64,000 bases of DNA from Nereocystis luetkeana (lineage: Eukaryota; Sar; Phaeophyceae; Laminariales; Laminariaceae). Where the stretch lies: assembly GCA_031213475.1 (NCBI GenBank), contig JARUPZ010000019.1:5559896-5623895 (forward strand), written 5' to 3'. Made by a program: the position numbers and the translations under genes. The notes under the pieces are model-generated. The model was not told where the DNA came from, made no database searches, and was given only the letters and a program-made list of their open reading frames with translations. The first letter of the stretch is position 1. Each line of letters starts with the position of its first letter. Shown here piece by piece: positions 1 through 12,600 of the stretch.

Positions 1-388
1 TGGTTGGTTTCTCCGTTTTTTTTTTTTCATCTGCTCCTTCCTTGCTCCTTCCTTCCTTCCTTCCTTCTTTCTTCGATCTCGTCGGTTTTTATGATCGGAC
101 TTTTTGTTTGAGTGTTTTAATCGAAGGTCTTGTTCGATTTTTGTGTGGTCTCTCTGATTTATTCGGATTTGGTTTCGGTGTTTTCGATTGTGTTGTTGTT
201 GTTGTTGTTGTTCTTGTTGTTGTTATTTTCAAGTGCCGATGTATTGCCCGTTACCATGGTGTATGTTAGTTGTGAGTAAAAGGAACCTTGGATCGAGCGA
301 CCCCAACCCCTCCCCCCCCCCGCCCCCCGCCCCATACCCCCCCCCCCCCTCCACCTCCCTATCTCTCTTGCAAACCTGGCAATTGCAG

Positions 389-916
389 GCGAGCAAAGAA
401 CAGATGTACTCATCCGATCACGAGCTTCTTTCTCAGGAAGGAAAAACCGACGATCCCGCGGACTTGAGCGACGAGTTGTTCGGGGAAGACGTTGCGGGTG
501 GGGGCGGCGGCGGAGGGGGGGGAGGGGTAAAGCGTCCCCTCGACCCTCTCGAAGACGCCGACGAAAACGTCCTGGAAACCGTCAGAAACATTCGCAGACG
601 GTTGGCGCTTGGAGCGCCTGGCGGTGGTACCGGTGGTGGTGGTGGAGGTGCCACAGGGACCCCGGAAGCCCGAGAAGGGGTTCCAGTTGGCTCTGCTGGA
701 GGCGGTGAAGGCGCGGGGGACGGGGACGGGGAGGGGGGAGGGGCCGGGCGTGTCCGGGGTGCGAAGCTGGAGATTAACAATGCGGACCTGGCGGAGCTGT
801 TGCGGAGCACGAAGCCGAGAGGTAACCCTCGGGGGTGGGCGCGGATTTTGTACCGGGCTCAGAATAAGGTGCAGGGGGCGCACGCGGGGGGGAAGCCGAG
901 GGGCGTGCCCCGATGA
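389..916 (+). CDS. Terminal exon of an unrecognised Gly-rich protein (5' part outside window)
   Basis: The frame opens right after a good 3' splice site (pyrimidine-rich tract, then AATTGCAG at 381-388) and runs to TGA at 914-916. It encodes about 175 residues. The first part is acidic and hydrophilic (SSDHELLSQEGKTDDPADLS, then ELFGED). A glycine run, a charged segment (KRPLDPLEDADENVLETVRN, then IRRR) and a second long Gly-rich stretch follow. The end is a basic tail with LEINNADLAELLRSTKPRGN. Only the acidic and charged segments look protein-like; the Gly runs follow G-rich DNA. Positions 1-388 would be intron (T-rich and C-rich, with GTT repeats near 190-220). I do not recognise the family. 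No membrane segment or catalytic motif is visible. The start lies upstream of the window. Confidence 0.5.
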   Translation, partial: ASKEQMYSSDHELLSQEGKTDDPADLSDELFGEDVAGGGGGGGGGGVKRPLDPLEDADENVLETVRNIRRRLALGAPGGGTGGGGGGATGTPEAREGVPVGSAGGGEGAGDGDGEGGGAGRVRGAKLEINNADLAELLRSTKPRGNPRGWARILYRAQNKVQGAHAGGKPRGVPR

Positions 917-957
917 GATCGATGCGGTGGCGGGAGGGGAGCGGGAGGAGAGAGGAA

Positions 958-1526
958 CGGCTGCTTGCTGCTGCGTGCTGCTGCTGCGTGCTGCTCTTTG
1001 CTGCTGCTTGCTGATGCTGCTTGCTGATGCTGCTTGCTGGTGCTGCTTGCTGATGCTGCTTGCTGATGCTGCTTGCTGATGCTGAATGCTGATGCTGCTT
1101 GCTGATGCTGCTGCTGCTGCTGTTTGCTGCTACTTGCTGCTGCTGCTTGCTGCTGCTTGCTGCTGCTTGCTGCTGCTGCTTGCTTCTGCTTGCTGCTGCT
1201 GTTTGCTGCTGCTTGCTGTTGCTTGCTTCTGCTTGCTGCTGTTTGCTGCTGCTTGCTGCTGCTTGCTGTTGCTTGCTTCTGCTTGCTGCTGTTTGCTGCT
1301 GCTTGCTGCTGCTTGCTGCTGCTTGCTGCTGCTTGCTGCTGCTCGCTGCTGCTTGCTGCTGCTTGCTGCTGTTTGCTGCTGTTTGCTGCTGCTTGCTGCT
1401 GCTTGCTGCTGCTCGCTGCTGCTGCTGCTTGCTGCTGTTGCTGCTGTTGCTTGCTGCTGCTTGCTGCTACTTGCTGCTGCTTGCTTGTTGCTGCTTGCTG
1501 CTGCTTGCTTGTTGCTGCTACGTAGG
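958..1526. repeat. CTG/TTGCTGCTG microsatellite block
   Basis: About 570 bp of imperfect TTGCTGCTGCTTGCTGC and TTGCTGATGC units directly after the stop region of the first gene. Every frame on both strands is open through it (poly Cys/Leu/Ala on +, poly Ser/Lys/Gln on -), which is expected for such a repeat and is not evidence of coding. Confidence 0.9.
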
Positions 1527-1764
1527 AGCTGCCGGTAACACTGGCTGGTTCGTCGTAGTGTCACCGCTGTTGCTATTGGCGTAGGTTTTGTAGCAATTCG
1601 TGGTGGCGGCAGGGGAGAAGGGGCCTTGCGTTCTTCGCGGAGGGGGAGGCGGGGGAGGGAAGGGAAGGGTAGCGCCGTCTTTATTGCGCATTTGGCGGTT
1701 CGCGGTTCACGGTCCGCTGGTAAGCTGCTCGTATGAGGCGCGCCGAATGCGCGCTGTTGGTATT

Positions 1765-2000
1765 GTTGCACACCTCGGACACACAGATCATGATCTATCT
1801 GTCTGATCTATCTACTGCAGATGATCTAGTTCCTCGCCTGCCGATGTTGAAAGGTTGTGCAGGATTTGCTCTATAGGGCAGATCTTCCCCCAGGAATGAC
1901 GTGCTACAGCAGTAGATCGCTCAGGCTCAGGTTATACGGCTCCCACTCGGCGGCATGCGGCTTATTGTACTGTAGATCATACCCACTCTTCTTGCCCCTT
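1765..2000 (-). repeat. M4 repeat copy (GATCTAGATGATC family)
   Basis: Contains the shared words of the family in reverse orientation: ACACAGATCATGATCTATCT, GATGATCTAGTTCCTCGCC and GGTTGTGCAGGAT. Related copies lie at 12675-12960, 46600-46860, 47045-47290 and 50575-50945. The unit is about 250 bp, self-complementary in many short stretches and without an ORF, so probably a non-autonomous DNA element. Confidence 0.6.
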
Positions 2001-2389
2001 TGACCGGAAGGAACGTTTGTACACTAACATTAAATCAAAGCGTTACCCTCATAGATAAGGGCAGAGAGAGAGTGGATGCGGATGATCGGGGATATAACCT
2101 GCCGCGAAAGACCTACAGCAGAAGACGACGCATGAGGTGGGAATCGATGGCCTGTTCTAGGCGTGTGTTGGTGTGTCAACTGACCAATGCCTCGTGGAAG
2201 AAAGCATAGGTTGATTTTTTGTTCCTCCCTTGTTGGGGATTTCTTCGCTAGAGCTGGTGTCCTTTATTAGCTACCAGGTGTATATATATAATATGCTTGG
2301 TGCGTTCGGATTACGTGCGCGGTCGAAGTAAATGCCCGCCGGTATTTTCTCTACCAGGCGTACTTATTTGGGGGGCGAATCCGGTGCCC

Positions 2390-2668
2390 CCCCGTGTCCC
2401 GTATCTTTTGTCCCGCATCCGGTATCCCGTGTCGCGTGTGTCCCGGGTTCGGTATCCCGTGCCGCGTGCCCCGTATTCGGTATCCCGTGTCGCGTGTCCC
2501 CCATCCGGTATCCCGCGCCGCGTGTCCCGCGTCCGGTATCCCGTGCCGCGTGTCCCGTATTCGGAATCCCGTGTCGCGTGTCCCGTGTCGAGTGTCCCGT
2601 ACTCGGTTTCCCGTTTCCCGTAGCGCGTATCCCGTGTCGCGTATCCCCGTGTCCCGTCCCCCTGGCTA
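2390..2668. repeat. Degenerate CCCGTATCC/CCCGTGTCGCGTGT minisatellite
   Basis: About 280 bp of shuffled words such as GGTATCCCGTGCCGCGTGTC. Units are neither constant in length nor order, so this is a word array rather than a clean tandem repeat. Open frames on both strands (Arg/Val/Ser-rich on +, Thr/Arg/Gly-rich on -) are by-products. Confidence 0.8.
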
Positions 2669-4234
2669 CGCGATTTTTGCTGTGAAACCCATCCCCCATC
2701 CCCCACGGACTAACCCCTGTGTCTCGATTCTTGTCGGGAAAACGGGGCGTCCTCTTTGGTTGACCCGATGTTTTAACCTACACGTAAGAAAGGGGGAGCG
2801 CAGGGGGGGGGGTATTGCGGAACTTGGGGGTTGTGGTTCCCCAGCTTGATGTTGCAGTTCTGCAACTCGAAGCATGTGATTGTGTGGGGTGAAAGACCAT
2901 CGCCTGTTTCTGAAGAGAGAGTCCCACCACCCCCACTTTTAGTGTAGTGTTGTGTTTGTGTGGCGCGATTTTCCAGTACCTTTCAAGAACGAAAAGCTGT
3001 CTTGTGTTTGTGTTTGTGTGTGTTGTGTGTGTGTGTGTGTGTTTTTTTTTTTTCGTTTTTTTTGTACATTTTTTGGGCATATGATACGATTAGACTAGTC
3101 TATACGAATACTAAATATAGTAAATACGAAGTATCATACAAAAATTGAACCTCACATGTCGCAGAGCGAGCGGTGGGGCCACGATTGTGTGCTACTGCTG
3201 TAGTGTGTGTTGTGTGTTGTTGGCGTTGCTTCTTTTCTTTTTTTTTTCGCGTGTGTGTGTGTGTTTTTTTTTGTTTGTGTTTTTTTTTTCTTCTTTGGTT
3301 TTGTTTATTGGTGGCATTTTAGTTAGCTCCAGGCGTACACGCGGGGGAGGGGGGGGGGGGGGGGAGTCCGTTCGTTTGCGCGGCAGAGAGCCCCTCCCAA
3401 GACGTGCGGGAGCGTGCCGCCCGACGGGGTCTGTTGCATCTGCATGAGTGAAGCACGCCGTGAAGTGCACTCTCTGTTGCTTGGGCGAGGGGGCGGGGGG
3501 GTTCTCGTTGTAGGTTGTGCTCCACACGTGAGGACGACATTGGGGCGGAAGGGAGGGGGAAGAAAGAGAGGGGCAGAGAAGATAAAAAAAAATAAAGGAA
3601 GACCGCACGGCGGCAAAGCACGGAACGAAAAAATGTACAAGGCGAGTTACAGTAGTAGGTGGAGGATTGCGGAGCAAAAGTGTTCCCACCTGTTTTTGAT
3701 GCGTTTTTCTTTTGGGGGGGGGGGGGGGAGGAAAGGGGCTCTGTAAAACTATTTTTATATTCCGTTTCGTTTTCCATACGGCAATCAATCAATGCTCTTC
3801 GCTTTCTTGCGGTGGTGGTGATAATGGTGGCGGTGGTGCCTAGCAGGGATGGATGTGGCGTGCAGCGGGTCTTATGAATGCGTTAATGCTCATCGCCCGC
3901 TTGCTGATTGGACGGCGAAGCGGAACGGAAGACGGCAAGAAGTCTCGATCGGACAAGCACATTACCATAGATTTTTCAGCTGGAAGCGCGTCTCTTTTGG
4001 AGCAAGTTGGCGCATCTTGCTGCCGTTGTTGTGGCACAAACGTAAATCGTAACCAACCGCGGCATCACCGTATCATCCCCGTATCGCGGCGGCGGCGGCA
4101 GCGGAACCAAGAGTGGCGCCAGCGAAGACTTTTGTTAAGCCGGTCTGTCGGCCCGTCGCCCGCCCTTGTAACTGCTAATGGGCCGGGGCGTTCTCTTGAG
4201 GAAAAAAAACAACAGGTGGCCGGTCCTCCGACGG

Positions 4235-4425
4235 AGCGGAGCCCCAACGCGTGTCCCGCATGTCGGTACGTCTCGTGCATTGCGTCCCATGTATGTATCC
4301 CACTTCCCAAGCATCTTGTGTCCGATGTGTCCCACTTTCCCACGTGGCTCGCGTCCCATGTGTCTGATGTCTCACGTGTTTATCTTCCCACGTGTCCCAC
4401 GCCCCATCAGGAGTTGCCCTATATA
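4235..4425. repeat. CCCATGTGTCCCAC word array
   Basis: Repeated variants of CGTCCCATGTATCCCAC, CGTGTCCCACGCCCCAT and similar over about 190 bp. Same style as the 2390 and 41700 arrays but a different core word. No gene seen. Confidence 0.6.
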
Positions 4426-4575
4426 CCGTCCGCTGGCGGAAAGTCCTTCTGTATACCGTTTTTAGGATTTTTTTAGTCGGCCAGACACATTCCCCAGAAA
4501 ACGGGGGAAATTCTACGTGCGTCGAGATCGCGCAAGGTGCGCATCGCACTTTTTCCCTCCGAAGCATAGTGCGTG

Positions 4576-5040
4576 GTTAGGATCTAGAGGATCTAGAGGA
4601 TATACCTGAAGGATGTGAGGTAGAGATCCATGACCTGTCCCATGCTTGAAATAGTCTCTTATGATAACTGAACTGATTTAAAACACAAAGCAGCCCAATT
4701 TTTCTCTCTCTTCTTAAGCCAGCGGTTAGGACCTAGATTATCCAGAGGATCTAGATGATCTACTGTAGAGGGTCTAGATGGTCTAGAGGATCTGAATGAT
4801 TACGAGGATCTACGATAGATCATGATCTGTCCCATGCTTGGAATAGTCTACAATAACTGAACTGAACTAAATGACAAAGCAAACCATATTTTCTGTCCCT
4901 CTGAAGTACACGTGGTTAGGATCTAGATGATCTATTGGATCTAGATAATCTAGATAATCTGCGGTAGATCATGATCTGCCCCATGCGTGGAACAGTCTCT
5001 ACGATGACTGAACTGATTCATAAAACAAAAAGCACACCAG
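4576..5040. repeat. Three tandem ~170-bp units related to the M4 family
   Basis: Three successive units begin with GTTAGGATCTAGA or GTTAGGACCTAGA (about 4577, 4735 and 4917). Each continues through ATGACCTGTCCCATGCTTG or a variant, then GATAACTGAACTGA and an AAACACAAAGCA-like segment ending in a T/C-rich stretch. Units differ by small indels. This is an old local tandem duplication of a GATCTAGA element. Confidence 0.7.
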
Positions 5041-6039
5041 GCAAGCATGCGGGCGAGCGGGGATGGGATCCGAAACGATCGCAACGCCTCACGCCAACAG
5101 CAACAAAGGGAGGGGGGGGACTAATAAACAGAATGCACCGCCTGCTTTTCCCCCCTCAAAACCTCGAAACGAAACCGTCGGTTGGCGATGGAACAAGAAC
5201 CAGAATGACAACAAAAACGTCGGCATCACAGGGTGGAAGCAGCACAAACAAAAATCGGTACGTACGACAATGCGACAAAAAAAGTCAAAACGTTCCCCAC
5301 ATCAGACAGCACCAACGTCGCCACTGCCATCGCCACCGGCAGGGAAGTGGTGGGCTGAAGGTGGTGGTGGTGATGATGGTAACAATCGACTCCAAGCGGC
5401 GCCATGGATGCTCGCTCCCTAAGCGCAAGGAAAAAGGGTGTGGGGGGGGGCGGGCGTTGCAATCCCGTCCCCGCCCCATCGTTCGTCACAAGCGCCCTGA
5501 GTTTTCTCCGGCCACCACCGGCCCAGCAAGAAGAGAAGAAAGCTGACCCGTGCACTCGCGTCCATCTTTCCTTGCCGTATGTGATAGGGCAAACACGCAG
5601 CGCATGCGAGTGGGAAAAAAAACAGCTCGGTAGAGCTTGATGAAACAAGGCGGGAGCTTGGCGTGGCGCAGTACGCACGCGCACACGCGACTCCGCGCGC
5701 ACCGTACGCCTTTTTTGCTTGTTATTGCCGTGCGACATCAACGCTCGGATAATCGCTTTAAAAAAAAAACAAGACGCCGTGCCTACGTAGTCGGGCCCCG
5801 CCGGGCCATAGCGCGTCACCGCACTGCATATCACAGGGGGACAGCGCTGCGCCGCGCCGACCAGAGCCGCACAACACAGCAAGCAACCACGACACGCTGC
5901 GCCACATGCTGTACCAGACCCCCCAGCCCCTCCCATCGGCAGAACGCACATCCTCTCCCCGCCCCCTCCGTGACCACGGCGTTTATCGCATTACAGCAGC
6001 CCCCCCCCCCACCCCCGACCTGATCCCCTAGCGGCTCGG

Positions 6040-6125
6040 TTCGGACTCGATTGAACTCGACCAGGACTCGATTGGGACTCGAGTCGGGCTCAAGTCCGAA
6101 GACTCGGATCGGACTCGGCTGGGAA
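6040..6125. repeat. GGACTCGATT minisatellite
   Basis: About eight imperfect copies of a 10-11-bp word (TCGGACTCGATTGAACTCG and variants). Short and without a gene. Confidence 0.7.
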
Positions 6126-6304
6126 GCACTGAACTCGATGGTGCGGCGTGACAAGACCGTGGATGTCCGTCTGTCCATCATGGAGCGGAATTGGCGTCGT
6201 TTTCCTGCTTCCTCCTCTGACGTCGCTGTGACCGGTTCATCTTCTGCTGCTCCTGTTAATAATAAACGGGCGGGGGGACGGGACGGGGCGGGAGAGGGGG
6301 TGGG

Positions 6305-6545
6305 GGTGTACTCGACGTCATGCATGTACGTAGTCGCGTGACATAGACCCTCTCGCGTCCCTACAATGCGGGACGGAGCACGTCGGGTTTTCACCGACCA
6401 GGCGGACATTCTTTGCGCCGAGCGTAAAAAGCGCCGTGAGGTGTTCGGCGAGTCGCATGAAGGGTGAGCTGCATCCCACAAATACCAAGAAAGCGCCTGC
6501 GAGGCGGACTTGCGTATGGATGACAGTTTCGAATGAGGGCCAACT
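6305..6545 (+). repeat. M3 repeat, 5' half copy
   Basis: Matches the M3 consensus words in order: TACTCGA, CATGCATG, ACATAGACCCTC, GGGTTTTCACCGACCAGGC, AGCGCCGTGAGGTGTTCGGC, GAAGGGTGAGCTGCATCC and GGCGGACTTGC. The 3' half present in full copies is missing. Confidence 0.75.
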
Positions 6546-6659
6546 TGGGGAAGCGTGCGAAACGGCAGCGATGTGTTTTACACTTGGCTTGGCTTGGCTT
6601 TGCTTGATTCTGCTTGGCTTGGCTTTGCTTGGCTTGGCCATGCTATAGACTTTGCTCGG

Positions 6660-9600
6660 CTATGCTTGATTTCGCCTCGCCTCGGTTAGCCTCGATTTTT
6701 CCTTCCGATTCGCTTTCGCTTCACTTTGCTTCACTTTGGTTAGCTGAGGTGGACGCGCGGCGGGCATACATACCCTAGACGAGCACTAGTGTTATAAAAG
6801 CAAAAAGGCCATTCGTTCGTTCGCTCGCTCGTTCGTTCATGCTATCGAGGCGCTGGCTGCTGCCACGGTGCACATGCACACATGCACACGAGGTATGGTG
6901 GCATACCTCGTCTGCGAGCATGTCCTCCACGTCCAGCCTGTCCGACGAGCGCCTCAAACCCTCCACGATGTTGCCCACGTTACGCTTCGCCTCGTCGAAC
7001 CCGAAGAACGTGCCCTCCCTCTGGAAATGAAAAACACGCATACACACAAAAAAAAAAAGTTACGGTACACCAAAAAAAGAAGTTATGGTATGACTCTGGA
7101 CCTCGGCTGACAACAAAACATGAAAAAAACAATCCACAGACCAGAAAGAACGAGACATGTGCCCCCCCCCACCCCCCCACCCCCGGTGTCAGCGATGTCT
7201 GCCTGGTCGGTGAAAACCCTACGTGCTCCGTCCCGGCGTTGTGGGGATGCGAGGTCTTATGGTCATACGACTGAAGACCAACGCCCCAACGGGTAGGGAG
7301 GGCCGTAACTGGACCAAGTCCGGCGGGAAGGCCTCGTGGCCTAGGTTTTTTATAGAGGGTGAGCTCGCGCAAGTCCCACACTACCCCGGAAGAGACGGCT
7401 CTCCCGGGTTGCTATCTCCACCGCACCTGCCCCTCTCGGGGGTCAGGTCGGGTCAACATGCCAAAGGTCCGGTGGAAACAGCAGCCTGTTCTGCTGTTGC
7501 AACGGGAGCTATGGGGTTAAGTTGACAAACGACACGAAACCTTAACGTGGAAGCGTGGTGAGCTTAAGCTTTGTTTCTACCAATCTGCCGGAGGATAAAA
7601 TAAATAAATAAAAAACTGCGGCCACGCATTGTGATGAGTACACCTCTCCGCCCTCCCCTCAATAAATAAAAACCCACAGAACAGGAAGAACGAAAATATA
7701 ACATGGTCATGGGGTGCCCCCCCCCCCCCCCTCTGTCCTTCTCAATGCGCCAAAGGGATCTAAAAAAGGAACCCATCGGGTACCACTATGTCTCGGAATA
7801 GAAGGAAACTTGTACGTATCAAGTATGAGTATACAAACGTACACCACGGTGAAATATAAAGCATTGACCATTTCTAAAAATAAAAACAAGAACACACTCC
7901 CTAAATTCTGCAGCTTCAGATTTTGTCCTCCTCACATGAAAGAGATGCGACACGCATCCTTCATGACGCCATACAAAACCCATTTATTTCGCGCATCGAG
8001 GCCGAAGTATCACACACACAGCTTGCAAAGCTGGATTTCAACAAAATTCTCCAATCTCACAGCCATTTCGTTTTTTTTTTTTTTTTCAAGTAATAAATAT
8101 TCAGACGTTTCATTAAACTTCGCAATACGGTGTCACACTGCGATGGCGGTGACCTAATACGTTCAAGCTCGACGCTTGGCATGCGGGAGACGATACACAT
8201 GCAGCCAGGAAGCTACCATGGCGGCGTGGTGTATAAATGTATGAGCATGCGCCCCCGGGGGCGAGGGCGGGGGTGAGGGCGAGGGCGGGGTTGGGAGAAA
8301 AAATGTGCCATGACAGAAGACCGCGGTTTGACCCTTTGACTGACCGTTCGCTAAACTGAAGCTATTATATCAAGGCGCTAAACTGAAGCTATTATACTAA
8401 GGCGCTAAACTAAAGCTATTATATTAAGGCCGAAAAAGCAGGGCTGTTTGTTCACGGGTCGGGCCAAACCTCGCGGGTCTAACCGGGTCGGGTCGAGTAA
8501 CGGTGACCCGACCCGATCCGACCCGTGAGAGTATGAAAACCCCCTGACAGGACCCGAGCCGTGATGTTTCAAGAATTTCCTGACCCGACCCGCGGGTCGG
8601 GTCATGACCAGTGAAAATCCCAGCAAAACAAGGCCTTGACGGCGACTTGACGCACCCAAGCGTAAGAATAACCTCACGCTCGAGGTCAACGTCAAGGCCA
8701 TGGTCAGGGTCAAGTTTGAGCGTAGTACTCAAGCATAAGTTTCAACTCATTTTACTCATTCAAAGGGTTTTCCCTTTCAGTGTTGAGTTTAATTTTAGGT
8801 TCAAGTTCAAGGTCGAAGCCGACTTCGAGGTCGAGATCAGCCCACCTCCTCGTCCCAGCTGGCGGACATGATCGCGTACGTGATCCCCGCGAGGGCGATG
8901 AAGAACGGCGCCTGGGTCGCGTACGCCACGAGGTACGCCGGGATGGTGTACTGGTGCGAGGAGACGGCAGGGCGTCATGGGGCATCATCGGCAATCGCCG
9001 TCAGGAAAGACGAGACAAGAGCAGGGCAGGGCAAGGTGTTGGAGTGGCGGGGTAACTGCGCTCGTGCTCGTAACTCTTGCGTCTGTCTCTTAACCTACGG
9101 GGTACACTATAGCACATCCGATTCTGTTGGTTCGAGGAGAGCGGGGAGGGAGGCGTGTGTGTGTGGGAGCGGGGGGAGGGGACGGGAGGAGTGGGTGGCG
9201 GCAAATGTTGTCCACGCGGCAAAATACACCTCGCCGTGCAAGGCGTGCCACAATGGTATACCAGGTGTTTCGTAATAGTTGGTGTATTTTTGCTCTTCTC
9301 TCTCCGCACACGGCACGGTTCGTCAAAACTGCAGATTTATGTGTACGGACAGGTCGGCGGTAACAATAACACCATGTAGGGTTGGGCGCGCTGCGTGCCG
9401 TGTGACATCCAATATACACGCGGGCAAAGAAATATAGCCAGCAGCTGGAAATAAGAAGCTGCGTTTGGCCTAGTCTGCTGCTGCTGCACAGCGCTGAGCG
9501 CCTCGGCTGACGCGGGAAGACCGACAGACAAGAATGGACGGGAGAGGGAATGAGAGAGAGAGGGAGGGGGGAGGGAAGGGGGGTGCAGGGCTCTCACATC

Positions 9601-12600
9601 GTATTTGTGAGAGAGCACGTAGACAGCCACGAACACTCCGACGCCACCGAACGCCGGCAACAAGAAGAACGGAACCTGCATGCGCGGGTAGAGGGGGTGG
9701 GTGGGGCGGGGAGGGGTGGAAGGGAGCGGGATGGGAAGAGAGCGTGAGGGCGGAGGTGGTGGATGGGCAGCGACGGCCTGGGGACGGGGTGTCCTCATAT
9801 CATGCATGGCCGTAGTCGTATGACCATACTCCCTCGCATCCCTACAATGCTGGGACGAAGCACGTCGGGTGTACACCGACCAGGCAGACATTGCCTGCAT
9901 CAAGCGTGAAGCAAACCCCCTGAAGTGTTGGGCGAGTCGCACGAAGAGCGATCTGCACCCTACCAAGAACCGCTTGTGAGGCGCATTTTCTTTCACATGG
10001 ATGGCAGCTTCAAATGAATTGATCTATTTCGTGGCGTGGCCACTTCCAGAGACAGTACTTGTAACGGGTATAGTATACCGTGTAACCGCTAAGCCGGTGT
10101 CTTACCATAAACACACCATCAATGCGTGATACGATCACCCTCCTTGTGAGGAGTCAACGTTCTCCACCCCGCAAAAGATGATCTAACTCGACCGCCAGCC
10201 GTGGCGACCGCCAAAAAAAAAACGGCACCCTGATAATCTAGCTCACGCCGTTAGAGGCGTGTTTTACAGCGTCGCCGCCAACCGACGCCGCCAACTCAAC
10301 CTGTAGATATACAATAATGGGGGGAGGGAGGGTGGGGGGGGGGGGGGGGTGCACAAGGCAAATACGGAGAGCTTCGTTCAAAAAACAGACCAGGGACAGG
10401 AAGAAGGTGGAGCCGGCCAACCGAAAACCCGGCTAGCCAGTCCCGCCGCCGACGTGGAGCTTTCCATACATATCGGACGGATCAGATGCCCCAATTTACA
10501 TTATCTGGATTATCTCAGCCCCTTTAGCGCCGCAATCCTGTTTTGGGGACACACTATTACGGGTGTGACCATAGTTAATAGGACCAAATATTAATATTGT
10601 TTGTAAAAATACCGAAATATATGGGGGTTTGTGTGTACCGTAGGTCCTATTTACTATTGTCCCCCGTAAAACTCAAAATTCGAGTGGTTTGTCCCCAAAA
10701 CGAGACTGCAGCTATAAAGACGGGTCCCTGATTCATGGGAGTATCTGTACGATCCAAATACCGTAGATCATAATGTGCGTAACGTAGATCATAATTTTTC
10801 TGGGTGGGGCCTGTAGCGCGGACGTGTCTTTTTTCCGGGTGGGAGCTGCATGGTACGTATAGGTATGGATCTTGCACAACATCTCAAAACGGAATTTGCA
10901 TTTGGAAAAAACCCCGTCTACCACGGGGGTGCATAGTAATCAGGACCCATTATGTACACAAAAACCTATACATTCTAGTATTTTTACTATTACCATTTGG
11001 TCCTGAATACTATGTTCCTTCGTGATAGGAATCTAGCATCCCTACAGTAGTGGACCGTGATCTGTCCGACGCGTGCAGGCTTCTCGCTTGCTTTTATACC
11101 AGGTATATATTTATACATATATATATATATATATATATTCACCGAAACCGCATGATTATGCGGGGACGTTTGGCGCACTGTCGCCGACGGGGGCCGGGGG
11201 AAAGCTGCTATTAATACTTGGAACGAGGGCGACGGCGCCGCCGGTGAGTGTGGAGGAGGGGCATATGGTGACAACCCAATCGGCCACACGCCAATGCGCC
11301 GGCGACGACTCTGCCAAGTACCTGGTACGTTTTTTTGTCCCGGTGTGTTCTCGTTTTCGGGTGCTATGTCACTCACCATCCTACCGAGCATGCGGTTGGA
11401 CACGATTTCCGGGATGCTACCGGCGTTCGGGTCGTCCTCCGACGCCGTTTTCGCCTGAACACCGATAACAAGAATTAGCGGGGGGGGCGGGGGGGGGGGG
11501 GGGGGGGGGGGGTTGATGAGCGACAGCGGCGGGGGCGCGGGGGGGGGGGGAATTGGGACAACTGCTGTGAACGGTGACCGAGGGAAATAAACGGGCGGCT
11601 TTCATCGCCGGTATACAACGGGGCTCATGGCTGCCGCACCAACGCTCGCGCCCTTTGACATTGCGGGCGAGATGTGATACATTTCTCTCTCATTCGCTCT
11701 CTCCTTCCCTCCCCTTCTTCTCTCCCTCTCTCTCTATCTGTTTCTATCTCTGTGTCTGTCTGCTTGCCTATCTGTCTCTCTTTCTCTCTCTTATCTTCCT
11801 CTTGTTCTATCTCTCTCGCCCACACACCCTTAGTTCCTTTGGAGAGGGACCGGTTTGCATTGCCCCTGCTGTAGCAACCCCACCGTTGGCGCTATAAAAC
11901 AGGATGACGCGGAATCTGCAGCGAGAACACAAAAATCCCGATCACCCGCACCCCATACCCTATATCCCAAACCCTACAGTACATGCCGTTGCAACTCCCT
12001 CCCTCGCCTCCCTCCCTCCCCCCTCCCATGACTCACCGCCATAACGTTGTCGATGCGCGCCTGGCGCTCCTCGATGCGGTCCCGCTCTAATTTTTCCATG
12101 TTTTCGATCGCCTTCCTGTGAACAGGTTTTCGCGAAAATGGCCACAGCGACAACGACGAACACGACGACAATCACAAGAACAAGTGGAGGGCGCAGGTGA
12201 TGGGCGTACGATGCACAGGTTTTTTGGAAACCAGAGGTTTACCCGTACAGTAGATGGCGATATAAGTATGATTAATACCTGGTACGTACAACTAATGACC
12301 CGTTCCACGATAGAGGTAGCACATTTCCGCTATTCTGTTTCTGAACGACGGGGTTCGTTGACCCCAAATCGTCGGGATGTCAATCTTGATTTCGACTTCT
12401 TTTTTTTGTAGACTTGGGCCATGGGATTGTTCGCCGCGATGCATTTTGATTTTCGCTGAAGTCAGTTTTTGGGTTAGGTACGGAGATCCTTAACCCTTTT
12501 AGAACCGCAGTCCCGTTTTGGGGACAAACCATTCAAAGTCCAAGTAGTTTGTCCCCAAAACGGGACTGCGGTTCTAAAGGGGTTAAGTGAGGAGCCTCAG

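Larger units (their letters stand above)
917..6659. other. Intergenic region without a supportable gene
   Basis: About 5.7 kb with no exon chain that I can join. It holds a CTG-type microsatellite, an M4 element, a CCCGT minisatellite, a CCCATG/CCCACG word array, a three-unit 170-bp tandem repeat, a GGACTCGAT array and an M3 element (listed separately). Poly-G tracts near 3345-3365 and 3715-3730 and (GT)n at 3005-3045 account for several open frames. The stretch 3850-4050 is the least repetitive, but no frame there has both splice signals and recognisable protein character. Confidence 0.5.

Noticed and set aside
1086..1771. Poly Cys/Leu/Ala and poly Ser/Lys/Gln open frames
   Set aside because: By-products of the CTG-type repeat at 958-1526.
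5226..5951. 241-codon frame on - with His run and hydrophobic C-terminus
   Set aside because: The His run comes from a GGTGGTGGTGATGATGG repeat; no family match and no splice support.
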